DNA of 64,000 nt from assembly GCA_965261645.1 (NCBI GenBank), contig CBDHDJ010000004.1, forward strand, positions 62,001-126,000, given 5' to 3'. The notes beneath the pieces were generated by a model that did not search any database, had not been told where the DNA came from, and saw only the letters and a program-made list of their open reading frames with translations. The position numbers and the translations under genes were made by a program. Below, in pieces: positions 44,913 to 53,756 of this stretch (positions within the stretch are counted from its first letter, which is position 1; every line of letters starts with the position of its first letter). The stretch is from CBDHDJ01 sp965261645 (GTDB lineage Bacteria; Pseudomonadota; Alphaproteobacteria; SHVV01).

Positions 44913-46159
44913 CAGGGTGCCGCGAGTAGGCGTATCGGATCGCTGAGATAGGCCGTCAAGGCAGCGATGAAGGCGCCGAGCTGTTCGCCGTCGTTCACCC
45001 GGTGGTCCATCGCAATGACCATGGGCAGAATCGACCGCACCGCAGGCTGGCCATCGCGGGCCACGACGGCGTCCTGAATGCGCCCGAAGCCGGCGATGGC
45101 GACCTCGGGGGGGCGGATCAGTGGCGTGCCGAGCCAGGCGCCGTAGCTGCCGTAGTTGGAGATCGTGAAGGTTCCGTTGGAAAGCTGCTCGACGCTCGCA
45201 GTGCGCGCCCGCGCCGCTTGCGACAGGGTCTCGATCTCACGGGCGAGCTCGGGCAGCGATTTGGTATCGGCATCGTGGATCACGGGCACGATCAGCCCGT
45301 CCGGCGTCGCCGTGGCGAAGCCGATGTTACAGCGGTGATGGTAGATCAACTCCTCGCGCTCCATGTTGATCGAGGCGTTGAAGTTGGGATGGCGCCCGAG
45401 CGCGGAGGCGGCGGCCTTGATGAAGAACGGAAGGTATGTGAGCTTGACGCCGCTCTCCTCGTATTCGGCGTGCAGGCTTTCGCGGGCGCGGATCAGCTGG
45501 CCGGCGTCGAGTTCCTTGAAATCGAAGACATGCGGGATGTGTTGCCAGGATTCGGTCATGCTCTTGGCGGTCTGGCGGCGCAGTCCGCGCAGGCGCACGA
45601 TCTCGTCCTTGCCCTCGGGTCGCGCGACAACCGCCGGTTTGGCGGCAGCAGGCGCGGGCGCGCCACCGCCCTGGGCCGCACGCTCGACGTCCTCGCGGCT
45701 CACCCGGCCGCCGCTTCCGGTACCGGTGAGGGCCGTGAGATCGACACCGCGTTCGAGAGCGAGCTTGCGCGTCGCCGGGCTGGCCAGCACCCGCTTGGCG
45801 CGGCCATTGCCCTTGGATTTAGACGGTGCAGGGGCCACTGCCGGGAGTGCCGGGGCAGCCTCGGGCGATTTTGCCGCCGAAGGCTTCTTCTTGGCCGGCG
45901 TGGCCGCCTTCGCCTCGCTCTCGGCTTCGATCACCGCCAGCACGCCACCGACCTTGATGATATCGCCCGGCTCGCCGGCCAGCGCCTTGACCACGCCGCC
46001 GACCGGCGCGGGAATTTCGACCACCGCCTTGTCGGTCTCGATATCGACCAAGTCCTGGTCGACCTTGACGGTATCGCCGATGGCGACGTGCCAGCGGACG
46101 ATCTCGCCCTCGCTCAACCCTTCGCCGATGTCGGGCAGCTTGAACTCGTAATCCGTCAT
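44912..46159 (-). CDS. Dihydrolipoamide acyltransferase, E2 of branched-chain-type 2-oxoacid dehydrogenase
   Basis: A 415-residue protein. The lipoyl domain (residues 1-78) has the lipoylated lysine in DIETDKAVVEIPAP. An Ala/Pro/Lys-rich linker follows, then the subunit-binding domain (ASPATRKLALERGVDLTALT, GTGSGGRVSREDVE), then the catalytic domain with MDHRVNDGEQLGAFI (HxxxDG). The single lipoyl domain and the split E1 suggest a branched-chain oxoacid complex. The start overlaps the E1-beta stop as ATGA. Confidence 0.93.
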   Translation of the reverse strand: MTDYEFKLPDIGEGLSEGEIVRWHVAIGDTVKVDQDLVDIETDKAVVEIPAPVGGVVKALAGEPGDIIKVGGVLAVIEAESEAKAATPAKKKPSAAKSPEAAPALPAVAPAPSKSKGNGRAKRVLASPATRKLALERGVDLTALTGTGSGGRVSREDVERAAQGGGAPAPAAAKPAVVARPEGKDEIVRLRGLRRQTAKSMTESWQHIPHVFDFKELDAGQLIRARESLHAEYEESGVKLTYLPFFIKAAASALGRHPNFNASINMEREELIYHHRCNIGFATATPDGLIVPVIHDADTKSLPELAREIETLSQAARARTASVEQLSNGTFTISNYGSYGAWLGTPLIRPPEVAIAGFGRIQDAVVARDGQPAVRSILPMVIAMDHRVNDGEQLGAFIAALTAYLSDPIRLLAAP

Positions 46160-47136
46160 GCGTGGTTCATGGTCTGGCGCGCCGCCTTGACCACCTGACC
46201 GGCGGTGGGGATGTAGAAATCCTCGGCGCCGGCCAGGGGATAGGGCGTATCGGGCGCGGTCACGCGGCGCATCGGCGCCTCGAGCGAGTAGAACGCTTGC
46301 TCCTGGATGAGCGCGATCACCTCGGCGCCGAAGCCGGCGCTCGCCGTGCCCTCGTGAACGACGACGCAGCGCCCGGTATTTTCGATCGCCGCGACGAGCC
46401 CTGCCTCGTCGAGCGGCACCAGCGTGCGCAGATCGATGACGTGGGCGTTGACTCCTTGCTCGGCGAGCATTTCAGCCGCCTCCTCGGCCACCGGGACGCT
46501 GCCGCTCCACGCCACGAGGGTGACGTCGGACCCCTCGCGCACCACCCGGAGCTTGCCGAACGGCACAGTGTAGTCGTCCTCCGGCACCTCGCCGGTGATC
46601 ATGCGGTAGCCGCGCAGGGGCTCGAGGAACAGGACCGGGTCGGGATCGCGGATGGCTTCCAGGAGCAGGCCCTTGGCGTCATGCGGCGTGGACGGCAGCA
46701 CGATCTTGAGCCCGGGCGCCTGGGCGAACTGCGCTTCCATCGAATCGCTGTGCAGCTCCGGCGTGCGCACGCGCCCGCCGAACGGCGCACGCAGCGTGAT
46801 CTGCATCGGATGCGCGCCGCGCGTGCGAAAACGGAAGCGCGCGATCTGCTGGCAGATCTGGTGAAACGCCTGCTGGGTGAAGCCGAGGAACTGGATCTCG
46901 GCGACCGGCACCAAGCCGGAGATCGCGAGGCCCAGCGCCGAGCCGGCGATCACGCTTTCGGCAAGCGGAGTGTCGACCACCCGGTGCGAGCCGAAGAACT
47001 GCTGCAGGCCGTCGGTGGCGCGAAAGACGCCGCCGAGAAGGCCGACATCCTCGCCGAGCACGATGACCCGTTCGTCGCGCGCCATCTCGAGCTTGAGCGC
47101 ATCGCGGATCGCCGTGAGGATGTTCATCTCGCTCAT
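46156..47136 (-). CDS. 2-oxoacid dehydrogenase E1 beta subunit
   Basis: A 326-residue transketolase-like subunit. VIVLGEDVGLLGGVFRATDG, VVDTPLAESVIAGSALGLAI, FLEPLRGYR, and VVHEGTASAGFGAEVIALIQ fit the E1-beta family. AGGAGG lies upstream of ATG 47136, and the start overlaps the E1-alpha stop by four bases. It forms the heterotetrameric decarboxylase with the alpha subunit. Confidence 0.94.
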   Translation of the reverse strand: MSEMNILTAIRDALKLEMARDERVIVLGEDVGLLGGVFRATDGLQQFFGSHRVVDTPLAESVIAGSALGLAISGLVPVAEIQFLGFTQQAFHQICQQIARFRFRTRGAHPMQITLRAPFGGRVRTPELHSDSMEAQFAQAPGLKIVLPSTPHDAKGLLLEAIRDPDPVLFLEPLRGYRMITGEVPEDDYTVPFGKLRVVREGSDVTLVAWSGSVPVAEEAAEMLAEQGVNAHVIDLRTLVPLDEAGLVAAIENTGRCVVVHEGTASAGFGAEVIALIQEQAFYSLEAPMRRVTAPDTPYPLAGAEDFYIPTAGQVVKAARQTMNHA

Positions 47137-48233
47137 GACGAGGCCTCCTGGTCGTAGGCGAGGCGTTCGGCGAGCTGGCGATCGAGCGTCGGCGTGCGTT
47201 CGGCATACACCTGGTCGAACAGATCGGCCGCGCTGACCGGCGGGTAGGATTCGGCCTTCTCGAACGCGGCTTCCACTTCGGCCGTGAGCTCCTCGTCCCA
47301 CGTTGTGGCGGTGGCCTCGGCCCACTTTCCCTCGCCTGCGAGATATTTCTGGATGCGGTCGATGGGATCACGCGTCTTCCAGCGTTCGAGCTCCCCGGGC
47401 TCGACGTAACGCGTGGGATCGTCGGCCGTGGTGTGCGCCCACATGCGGTAGGTCAGGGTCTCGATGAGGGTGGGCCCCTCGCCCGCGCGGGCGCGCGTCA
47501 CCGCCTCGGCGGTGACCGCGTGGGTGGCCAAGAGGTCGTTGCCGTCGACGACGACGCCGGGGAAGCCATAGCCCGGCGCGCGTGAGGCGAGATCGGTCGT
47601 GGCGCTTTGAATCGCGCGCGGCGTCGAGATCGCCCAGCCGTTGTTCTGCAACAGGAAGATGATCGGCGCCTTGACCACGCCGGCGAGGTTGCACGCCTCG
47701 TGAAAGTCGCCTTCGGACGATGCGCCGTCACCGAAATAGACGATCACCACGCCATCCTTGCTCTGCAACTTGAGCCCCCAGGCCAGGCCGACGGCGTGGG
47801 GGATCTGTGCCGCCAGCGAGATCTGGTGAGCGACGATGTTGACGCCCTCGGGGATATACGCGCCCTGGAGATGGCCGCGGCGGTAAAGCGCTACCCGCTC
47901 GAGCGGCAGGCCGTGCTGCAAAAGCGCCGGCAACTCGCGGTATTGGGGTGCGATCCAATCCCGCTTGGGATCGAGCGCCATCGCCGGGCCGAGAATCGAG
48001 GCTTCCTGGCCGACCATCGGGGCGAAGGTGCCGAGCCGGCCCTGGCGCTGCAGACTGAAGCATTTGGTGTCGAAGGCGCGCGCCAGCATCATCATGCGCA
48101 GGCCCTTGAGCGTCGCCTTCTCGTTCAAGGCGGGCTTGGCGCCGTCGGCCAAGTGCCCGTTTTCGTCCAACAGGCGAATCGGCTCGGCGGGCGTCTCGGC
48201 GGGCAAGAATTGCGGCGTGTATTTCGCCTTCAT
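47133..48233 (-). CDS. 2-oxoacid dehydrogenase E1 alpha subunit
   Basis: A 366-residue thiamine-diphosphate subunit. The ThDP motif is GDGASSEGDFHEACNLAGVV followed by KAPIIFLLQNNGWAIS (GDG to NN). QEASILGPAMALDPKRDWIA and RMWAHTTADDPTRY with the phosphorylation-loop position are family features. This is the first gene of the E1a-E1b-E2-E3 operon, whose four genes overlap by 1-4 bases. The complex oxidatively decarboxylates branched-chain 2-oxoacids (or pyruvate) to acyl-CoA. Confidence 0.94.
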   Translation of the reverse strand: MKAKYTPQFLPAETPAEPIRLLDENGHLADGAKPALNEKATLKGLRMMMLARAFDTKCFSLQRQGRLGTFAPMVGQEASILGPAMALDPKRDWIAPQYRELPALLQHGLPLERVALYRRGHLQGAYIPEGVNIVAHQISLAAQIPHAVGLAWGLKLQSKDGVVIVYFGDGASSEGDFHEACNLAGVVKAPIIFLLQNNGWAISTPRAIQSATTDLASRAPGYGFPGVVVDGNDLLATHAVTAEAVTRARAGEGPTLIETLTYRMWAHTTADDPTRYVEPGELERWKTRDPIDRIQKYLAGEGKWAEATATTWDEELTAEVEAAFEKAESYPPVSAADLFDQVYAERTPTLDRQLAERLAYDQEASS

Positions 48234-48411
48234 CGGCTCCCCTCCGCGTAAGGGCTTTCGGGGCGGCTCTCAGCGCTTAGGTGGTGTCCCAAATGCAGTT
48301 TATCCAGTGCCCGCCCGCCTGACAACAGCGCCGGCCGGACCTGCGGCGGCCGCGCGCGACCCTGACGGCCCCCTTGGCGGCCCGTCCTCACGGCATCGTG
48401 ACAAGCGCAAT

Positions 48412-48618
48412 TCAGGACAGCGTAATACCGCCTTCGACGCGATGCTCGAAATCGAGGCCCTCGATGGTCAGCGTCATGCGCGCAGTCAGGGTTTCATGCC
48501 CTTTGAGGATGCCGCTGTCGAGCCCCGCCTGCACGGCGCGTTCGATTTCACGCTGGGAGGTCACGCCGACCTCCTTGAGAAACTTGCGTACCGCCATGTT
48601 GAAGACATCGTCGTTCAT
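48412..48618 (-). CDS. DUF6494 family small protein
   Basis: A 68-residue protein, MNDDVFNMAVRKFLKEVGVT followed by SQREIERAVQAGLDSG, which agrees with the small DUF6494 family seen in alphaproteobacteria and others. It is cytosolic, with an N-terminal helical half and a C-terminal beta part (ARMTLTIEGLDFEHRVEGGI). The function is unknown. It lies between the FAH gene and the oxoacid dehydrogenase operon, all on the minus strand. Confidence 0.85.
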   Translation of the reverse strand: MNDDVFNMAVRKFLKEVGVTSQREIERAVQAGLDSGILKGHETLTARMTLTIEGLDFEHRVEGGITLS

Positions 48619-48657
48619 CGGTTCGATCCCCTGTCTGCGCCATCTGCGCGGGCCGCC

Positions 48658-49509
48658 CTACGGGGCGACCTTGACCCGGTTGCGGAGGGTGCCGATGCCC
48701 TCGACCTCGACCTCGGCGCGGACGCCATCGACCAACAGCACTTGCGGCTTGCGGAAGTAGCCGGCGCCGTCCGGCGTGCCCGAGGTGATCAGATCACCGG
48801 GCTCCAGCGTCATGAACCGCGAAAGGTACGCGATGGCCTCGGCGCACGAAAAGATCATGCTGGCGGTGGTGTCGTCCTGCACCACCTGCCCGTTGATCCG
48901 GGTGCGCACGCGGAGTGCCTGCGGGTCCGCCACCTCGTTCGCCGGAACCAGCGTCGGGCCAACCGGGGTGAAGGTATCGAAGCTCTTCGAGCGCGTGATC
49001 TGGCCTTCCTTCATGTAGACCTCCCGCGCCGTGATGTCGTTGCAGACCGTGTAGGCGAAGACGTAATCGAGCGCGTTGGCGAGCTTCACATCGCGCGCCC
49101 GCCGGCCCATCACGAAGGCGAGCTCACCCTCGTAATCGACACCCTTGGCGTCGCGCCGCCGGTAGCGGATGGTCGCGCCGTGGCCGATCAGGCTGCTCGG
49201 ATACTTGGCGGCGGTCAGTGGCTCCTTGGGTGTCGCAACGCCCGCCTCCTTGGCGTGGGCCGCGTAGTTAGCCATCACCGCGATGATCTTCGAGGGCGCG
49301 GTGACGGGCGGCAGATACCTCGCGCCCTTGACCGGGAAGGGCCGGGCGATCGGCTTGACTCGCGCCGGGTTGCGGCCCGATTCGAGGATCACGCGCAGGG
49401 GATCGACGCCGGGGCACTCGTAGGCGCGCCCGATCGGCGTGGCGATGCCGTCGGTGATACGCACGAGATAGGCGGGCTTACGCGGCCGGCTGAGCGTTGC
49501 GAAGCGCAT
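48658..49509 (-). CDS. Fumarylacetoacetate hydrolase family protein, copy A
   Basis: A 283-residue member of the FAH superfamily. The metal ligands E-x-E and D lie in KGVDYEGELAFVMGRRARDV and the GYTVCNDI-like motif (AYTVCNDITAREVYMKEGQI). TSGTPDGAGYF and EVEGIGTLRNRV close the domain. Members hydrolyse or decarboxylate 2-oxo-3-ene acids such as oxaloacetate or acylpyruvates. The next upstream gene is a paralogue, so this is a tandem duplication. Confidence 0.92.
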   Translation of the reverse strand: MRFATLSRPRKPAYLVRITDGIATPIGRAYECPGVDPLRVILESGRNPARVKPIARPFPVKGARYLPPVTAPSKIIAVMANYAAHAKEAGVATPKEPLTAAKYPSSLIGHGATIRYRRRDAKGVDYEGELAFVMGRRARDVKLANALDYVFAYTVCNDITAREVYMKEGQITRSKSFDTFTPVGPTLVPANEVADPQALRVRTRINGQVVQDDTTASMIFSCAEAIAYLSRFMTLEPGDLITSGTPDGAGYFRKPQVLLVDGVRAEVEVEGIGTLRNRVKVAP

Positions 49510-49529
49510 GGCCGTGCGCCGACCGCGTC

Positions 49530-50489
49530 CTAGCGCTTCTTACCCGCCGCCTTCTTTTTCGTCTTGGCGCGCCCGGGCCGGCCCCGGTCCAGCAGCCATT
49601 TGGGCAGGGTCGGCGGCCGGCTCGCGCCCTTAAGGTTCTTCAGGACCTTCACCTTGTTGCGCAGCACGCCGATGCCCTCGATCTCGCACTCGACGGTGGT
49701 GCCGTTGGTGAGGAAGACGAACGGGCTCAGCGCGAGGCCGACGCCGGCCATGGTCCCGGTCGAGATCACGTCGGCCGGCTCCAGCGTCATGAAGCGCGAG
49801 AGGTAGGAAATCAACTCCTTGCACGAGAACACCATGTCGGCGGTCGATTCCTCCTGGCGCACCACGCCGTTGACCCGGGTTCGGCACATCACCCGTTGGG
49901 GATTGGGGATTTCGTCGGCGGTGACGATCACCGGGCCGAGGGGGCTGAAGGTGTCGAAGCTCTTGGCCCGGGCGAACTGGCCCTCGGCAAGCTGGTGGTC
50001 GCGCGCCGAGACGTCGTTGCAGATGGTGTAACCGAAGACGTAGTTGAGCGCGTCCTTGCGCGCCACGTTGCGCGCCCGCTTGCCCATGACGATCGCGAGC
50101 TCGCATTCGTAGTCGACGGCGATCGAGTCGCTCCGGCGATAGCGGATGGTTTCGTCATGGCCAAGCAGGGCGGAATTGTATTTGCAGAAGGACGCAGGCT
50201 CGGTCTTTTTGAGCGCAAGACCGAACTCTGCGGCATGGGTGTAATAGTTGAGCGCAGCCCCGATCACCTTTTGCGGCGCCGTGACGGCCGGGAGATACTT
50301 CGCGCCCTGCAGCGGAAACGGCTTGGCGATCGCGCGCATGCGCGCCGGATCGCGGCCCGATTCGAGGATCTCGCGCAGCGGGTCGAGCCCCGGCTGCTCG
50401 TAGGCGCGTGCGATGGGCGTGGCGGTCCCGTCCTTTAGGCGAACGAAATAGGGCTTCTTGTCGGGGCCAACGAGGCTGGCGTATTTCAT
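49530..50489 (-). CDS. Fumarylacetoacetate hydrolase family protein, copy B
   Basis: A 319-residue paralogue of the next gene, with the same motifs (SIAVDYECELAIVMGKRARN, GYTICNDVSARDHQLAEGQF, STGTMAGVGLALSP, CEIEGIGVLRNKVKV) and an extra Lys/Arg-rich tail (RAKTKKKAAGKKR). Their N-termini are also alike (PIARAYEQPGLDPLREILES). The start MKYASLVGPDKK at 50489 is used. The two genes are 20 bp apart and probably one transcript. Confidence 0.92.
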   Translation of the reverse strand: MKYASLVGPDKKPYFVRLKDGTATPIARAYEQPGLDPLREILESGRDPARMRAIAKPFPLQGAKYLPAVTAPQKVIGAALNYYTHAAEFGLALKKTEPASFCKYNSALLGHDETIRYRRSDSIAVDYECELAIVMGKRARNVARKDALNYVFGYTICNDVSARDHQLAEGQFARAKSFDTFSPLGPVIVTADEIPNPQRVMCRTRVNGVVRQEESTADMVFSCKELISYLSRFMTLEPADVISTGTMAGVGLALSPFVFLTNGTTVECEIEGIGVLRNKVKVLKNLKGASRPPTLPKWLLDRGRPGRAKTKKKAAGKKR

Positions 50490-50624
50490 GGGACATTCCC
50501 CCCTGTCCGGCATGCGCCTTTGCGGCGCTGGGCATTAGTCAATGCAAACCCTAACCGAAGGGATCATTATCCCGCAACAGCATGTCGGCGTTCTTTTGGT
50601 GGAGGCGGGTGACGGAGGACCACG

Positions 50625-51692
50625 ATGCGAATATCCGGCGACGACCTGTCAGGGCTCGTCAAAACCATGTTCGTGCGCGTTGGCTGCGGCGATGCCGAGG
50701 CTGGGCAGATCGCCGAGAACCTCATCGAGGCCAACCTTTTGGGTCATGACAGCCACGGTATCTTCAACGTGCCGCGCTATGTCATCGCGGCGCAGGACGG
50801 GCGCGCCAAGATCGGCCAGCATGCCGAGGTGGTGTCCGAGAACGGCGCCTTCCTGCTGCTCGATGGTCATATGGGCTTCGGCCAGGTCATCGGGCGCGAG
50901 GCGATGGAGCGGGGTATCGCGGTTGCGAAAGACCACGGCGTGGCCATCGTCGGCTTGCGCAATACCCACCATTTGGGACGCATCGGCGCTTGGGCGGAGC
51001 TCTGCATCGCTCAAGGCTTGATTTCCATTCACTACGTCAACGTGACGGACCACCAGCCGATCGTTGCCCCCTATGGCGGCAGCGATGCACGCTTCACGAC
51101 CGATCCCTACTGCACGGCATTCCCCGCGACCGCCGGCCCGCCCATCGTCCTCGACATGGCGACCGCCAAGCTCGCCATGGGCAAGGTGCGCGTGGCCTAC
51201 AACATGGGCGAACAGGTTCCTGAAGGTTCGCTGATCGATTCAGCCGGCCGGCCCACCACCGATCCCGGCGTCATGGTGCCCGACATCACCGGTGCCTTGT
51301 GCTCGATGGGTGAACACAAGGGTTATGGCCTGGCCCTGGTGTGTGAAATCCTCGCCGGCGCGTTCACCGGCGGCGGCGTTTACAGGGACTCCGCGGACGG
51401 CATTTACAAGATCCGCAACAACATGCTGTCGATCCTGATCGATCCCGCCGGTTTTGGCGAAGCGATCCCGTTCGCCGCCGAGATCGACAAGCTGACCGCA
51501 TGGGTGAAGGACTCGCCCCCGGCGCCCGGCGTCGAGGAGGTCATGGTGCCGGGCGATCCCGAGCGCAAGACTCGCGCCGAGCGTGAAAAAAACGGCATTC
51601 CCATCGACGAGACGACGTGGGCGGCTCTCGTCGAGACGGGCGTTTCCCTCGGCCTCGATCAGGCTGACTTCGACCGCGCCGCGCTCGATTGA
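50625..51692 (+). CDS. Malate/L-lactate dehydrogenase-family (Ldh2) oxidoreductase
   Basis: A 355-residue NAD(P)-dependent enzyme of the LDH2/MDH2 fold. The features are ANLLGHDSHGIFNVPRYV, GFGQVIGREAMERGIAVAKD, GLRNTHHLGRIGAWAELC (catalytic H region), DHQPIVAPYGGSDARFTTDP, IVLDMATAKLAMGKVRVA and GEHKGYGLALVCEILAGAFT. The family reduces 2-oxoacids or imines (malate, ureidoglycolate, sulfolactate, delta-1-piperideine carboxylate). GGAGG lies before the ATG. It opens a plus-strand group extending to 56467. Confidence 0.93.
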   Translation: MRISGDDLSGLVKTMFVRVGCGDAEAGQIAENLIEANLLGHDSHGIFNVPRYVIAAQDGRAKIGQHAEVVSENGAFLLLDGHMGFGQVIGREAMERGIAVAKDHGVAIVGLRNTHHLGRIGAWAELCIAQGLISIHYVNVTDHQPIVAPYGGSDARFTTDPYCTAFPATAGPPIVLDMATAKLAMGKVRVAYNMGEQVPEGSLIDSAGRPTTDPGVMVPDITGALCSMGEHKGYGLALVCEILAGAFTGGGVYRDSADGIYKIRNNMLSILIDPAGFGEAIPFAAEIDKLTAWVKDSPPAPGVEEVMVPGDPERKTRAEREKNGIPIDETTWAALVETGVSLGLDQADFDRAALD

Positions 51693-51694
51693 TG

Positions 51695-51930
51695 CGGCCC
51701 GGCTCCGGCAAGGGCGATGATCGCGCGGACGCTCTTGGGCATCTGGGCGATGACATCGGCGGTGAACGTCTCGCTGCGGCACGCCAGGATCGCATCTGCG
51801 CGCTCCGCGCGGGCGATGATCTCGGCGCCGTCCCACAGCCGGTCCTCGGCACTATCTCCATCCGGTCATTGCGCCGGAGCCGGTCCTCGACGGCCCCAGC
51901 CATCCTGCGGGTGACGAGAAGGAGGGGTTT
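51695..51930 (-). pseudogene. Remnant of a D-isomer-specific 2-hydroxyacid (D-glycerate) dehydrogenase
   Basis: On the minus strand, ADKPLLLVTRRMAGAVEDRL followed by RRN is the usual start of D-glycerate/glyoxylate reductases. After a frame change the text continues EDRLWDGAEIIARAERADAI, LACRSETFTADVIAQMPKSV and RAIIALAGAG, which matches the rest of the N-terminal catalytic domain. The NAD-binding domain is missing and no start codon is present. It lies opposite in strand to its neighbours, next to a tartronate-semialdehyde-reductase-like gene of the same pathway, so it is a decaying fragment of a former glycerate gene. Confidence 0.6.
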
Positions 51931-52055
51931 GTCGGCCTTCGGCGGGGTCCACGGTCGGATCGTGGGTGGCGCACGTCTCGCATATTCGCGCGAATAGGGG
52001 TCGGTCGTGTGGGGCCGACTGGTTAAGATGCCGAGCGCAACCGAGGGAGGCGGCC

Positions 52056-52955
52056 ATGAAGGTAGGATTCATCGGTCTGGGGATCATGGGGCGGCCCATG
52101 GCCGGCCACGTGCAGGCCGGCGGACACGAGTTGTTCGTCGTGCGCCACCGCGCGCCCGTGCCGGAGGAGCTCCTCGCCGGCGGGGCCATCGCATGCGACT
52201 CCGCGCGGGCGGTGGCCGAGGCGGCAGAGATCATCATTCTCATGGTGCCCGACACCCCCGATGTCGAGGACGTGCTGTTCGCGCCGGACGGCGTCGCGGA
52301 AGCTGTCGGGGCGGGCAAGATCGTCGTCGATATGAGCTCGATCTCGCCGATCGCGACCAAGACCTTCGCCGCACGGATCAACGAGCTGGGCGGTGGCTAC
52401 CTCGATGCGCCGGTCTCCGGCGGCGAGGTGGGCGCAAAGAACGCGGCGCTCACGATCATGGTGGGTGGCCCCGACGAGACCTTCGCAGCCGTGAAACCGC
52501 TCTTCGAGTTGATGGGCAAGACGATCACCTTGGTGGGAACCGCAAACGGGGACGGGCAGGTCTGCAAGGTCGCCAATCAGATCATCGTCGCACTCACCCT
52601 CGAGGCGATCAGCGAGGCGCTGGTTTTCGCCGCCAAGGCGGGCGCCGATCCGGCCAAGGTGCGCGAAGCCTTACTCGGCGGCTTTGCCTCCTCGCGCATC
52701 CTCGAGGTGCATGGCGAGCGCATGATCACGCGGAGCTTCGATCCGGGCTTCCGCATCGCGCTTCACCAAAAGGACCTCGGCTTGGCGCTGCAGTCGGCCC
52801 GCGAGCTCGGCGTGAGCCTGCCCAACACGGCGACGTGCCAGGAGTTGTTCAACGTCTGCGCGGCCCAGGGCGGCAGCGGCTGGGATCATTCGGCGCTGGT
52901 GCGCGCGCTCGAAACGCTCGCGGGCTGCGAGATCGGCTCGGCGCCCGGAAACTGA
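52056..52955 (+). CDS. 3-hydroxyisobutyrate dehydrogenase family, tartronate semialdehyde reductase-like
   Basis: A 299-residue beta-hydroxyacid dehydrogenase. VGFIGLGIMGRPMAGHVQAG binds NAD, DMSSISPIATKTFAARI and YLDAPVSGGEVGAKNAALTI form the substrate loop, and the catalytic lysine is in VCKVANQIIVALTLEAISEA. Best agreement is with 2-hydroxy-3-oxopropionate reductases, which make glycerate from tartronate semialdehyde. ATG 52056 follows GGGAGG. It may act with the downstream enzymes. Confidence 0.9.
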   Translation: MKVGFIGLGIMGRPMAGHVQAGGHELFVVRHRAPVPEELLAGGAIACDSARAVAEAAEIIILMVPDTPDVEDVLFAPDGVAEAVGAGKIVVDMSSISPIATKTFAARINELGGGYLDAPVSGGEVGAKNAALTIMVGGPDETFAAVKPLFELMGKTITLVGTANGDGQVCKVANQIIVALTLEAISEALVFAAKAGADPAKVREALLGGFASSRILEVHGERMITRSFDPGFRIALHQKDLGLALQSARELGVSLPNTATCQELFNVCAAQGGSGWDHSALVRALETLAGCEIGSAPGN

Positions 52956-53023
52956 GCGCGCAACTGGATCGGGGCTCCGGCTCCGAGTATGATAGGTCAG
53001 GTACATTCAGGGAGGATCGTGAC

Positions 53024-53722
53024 ATGGCTTTGACCATCGATGACACGTTGGCGCGGATCGACGAGATCAACACCAACAGCCACTTTTGGGACCATCCCCT
53101 GTGGAAGGGGCTGCTCGAAGGCACGCACACCAGGCCGATGGTGCAGGAGTTCGCGCGCCAATACAGCATCGTGCCGCTCCGCAATCACAACTACCACGGC
53201 CGTCTCTACGTCATCTGCCCCGATCCCAAGTGGCGGGCGCTGATTGCCGAGGTGGTCTACGAGGAGGGCACCGGGCGTTTGCATGCCGAGGGGGTGCCCC
53301 ACAACGAGCTCTGGTACTGGTTTGCCGAGGGCATGGGCGTCAGCCGGGAGGACATGGCGGCAACGAAGTATTGTGCCGGCGCGCTCGCCCTTCATGCCTA
53401 TTTCTCGAACATCTGCGGCAGCAATTTTCTCGACGGCGTGGCCGCCCATATGCTGGCCGGAGAGGCGCTCGTACCGGGCTATTACGATCGACTGGCCGAG
53501 AGCCTCAGGACCACATTCAGCCTCGACGACAAAGGCGTAGCTTTTTTCGTGATCCACAATGCCGCTGATGAAGATCACTCCGGTATCGGTCGCCGAATCC
53601 TCGAGGATTTCGCCACGTCGGAACAAGACCTCGAGCGCGTCCTCGAGGTCGTGAAGGAGATGAGCAGCGTCATGGCGTTGCAGAACGCGGATACCTGGCG
53701 CGCCATGCAGGAGGCGGCGTAA
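53024..53722 (+). CDS. Heme-oxygenase-fold, PqqC/TenA/CADD-like putative diiron protein
   Basis: A 232-residue all-helical protein. The candidate metal ligands are E80-x6-H87 (YEEGTGRLH), E147 (MLAGEALVP) and H178-x3-D182-x2-H185 (HNAADEDH). This order and spacing agree with what I recall for the diiron centre of the chlamydial protein CADD and other heme-oxygenase-like diiron oxidases. TenA and PqqC, which share the fold, lack this set. ATG 53024 is preceded by GGAGG. It lies between a GarR-like dehydrogenase and an acetamidase. The reaction is unknown. Confidence 0.75.
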   Translation: MALTIDDTLARIDEINTNSHFWDHPLWKGLLEGTHTRPMVQEFARQYSIVPLRNHNYHGRLYVICPDPKWRALIAEVVYEEGTGRLHAEGVPHNELWYWFAEGMGVSREDMAATKYCAGALALHAYFSNICGSNFLDGVAAHMLAGEALVPGYYDRLAESLRTTFSLDDKGVAFFVIHNAADEDHSGIGRRILEDFATSEQDLERVLEVVKEMSSVMALQNADTWRAMQEAA

Positions 53723-53756
53723 CGCCCCCTACGCGGCCCGCGGGCCCGAGGACATC

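Noticed and set aside
43659..49533. Series of long plus-strand ORFs of 330-520 residues
   Set aside because: Each is the shadow of a minus-strand gene (lpdA, E2, E1 beta, E1 alpha, FAH) and shows only Arg/Gly/Ala-rich text.
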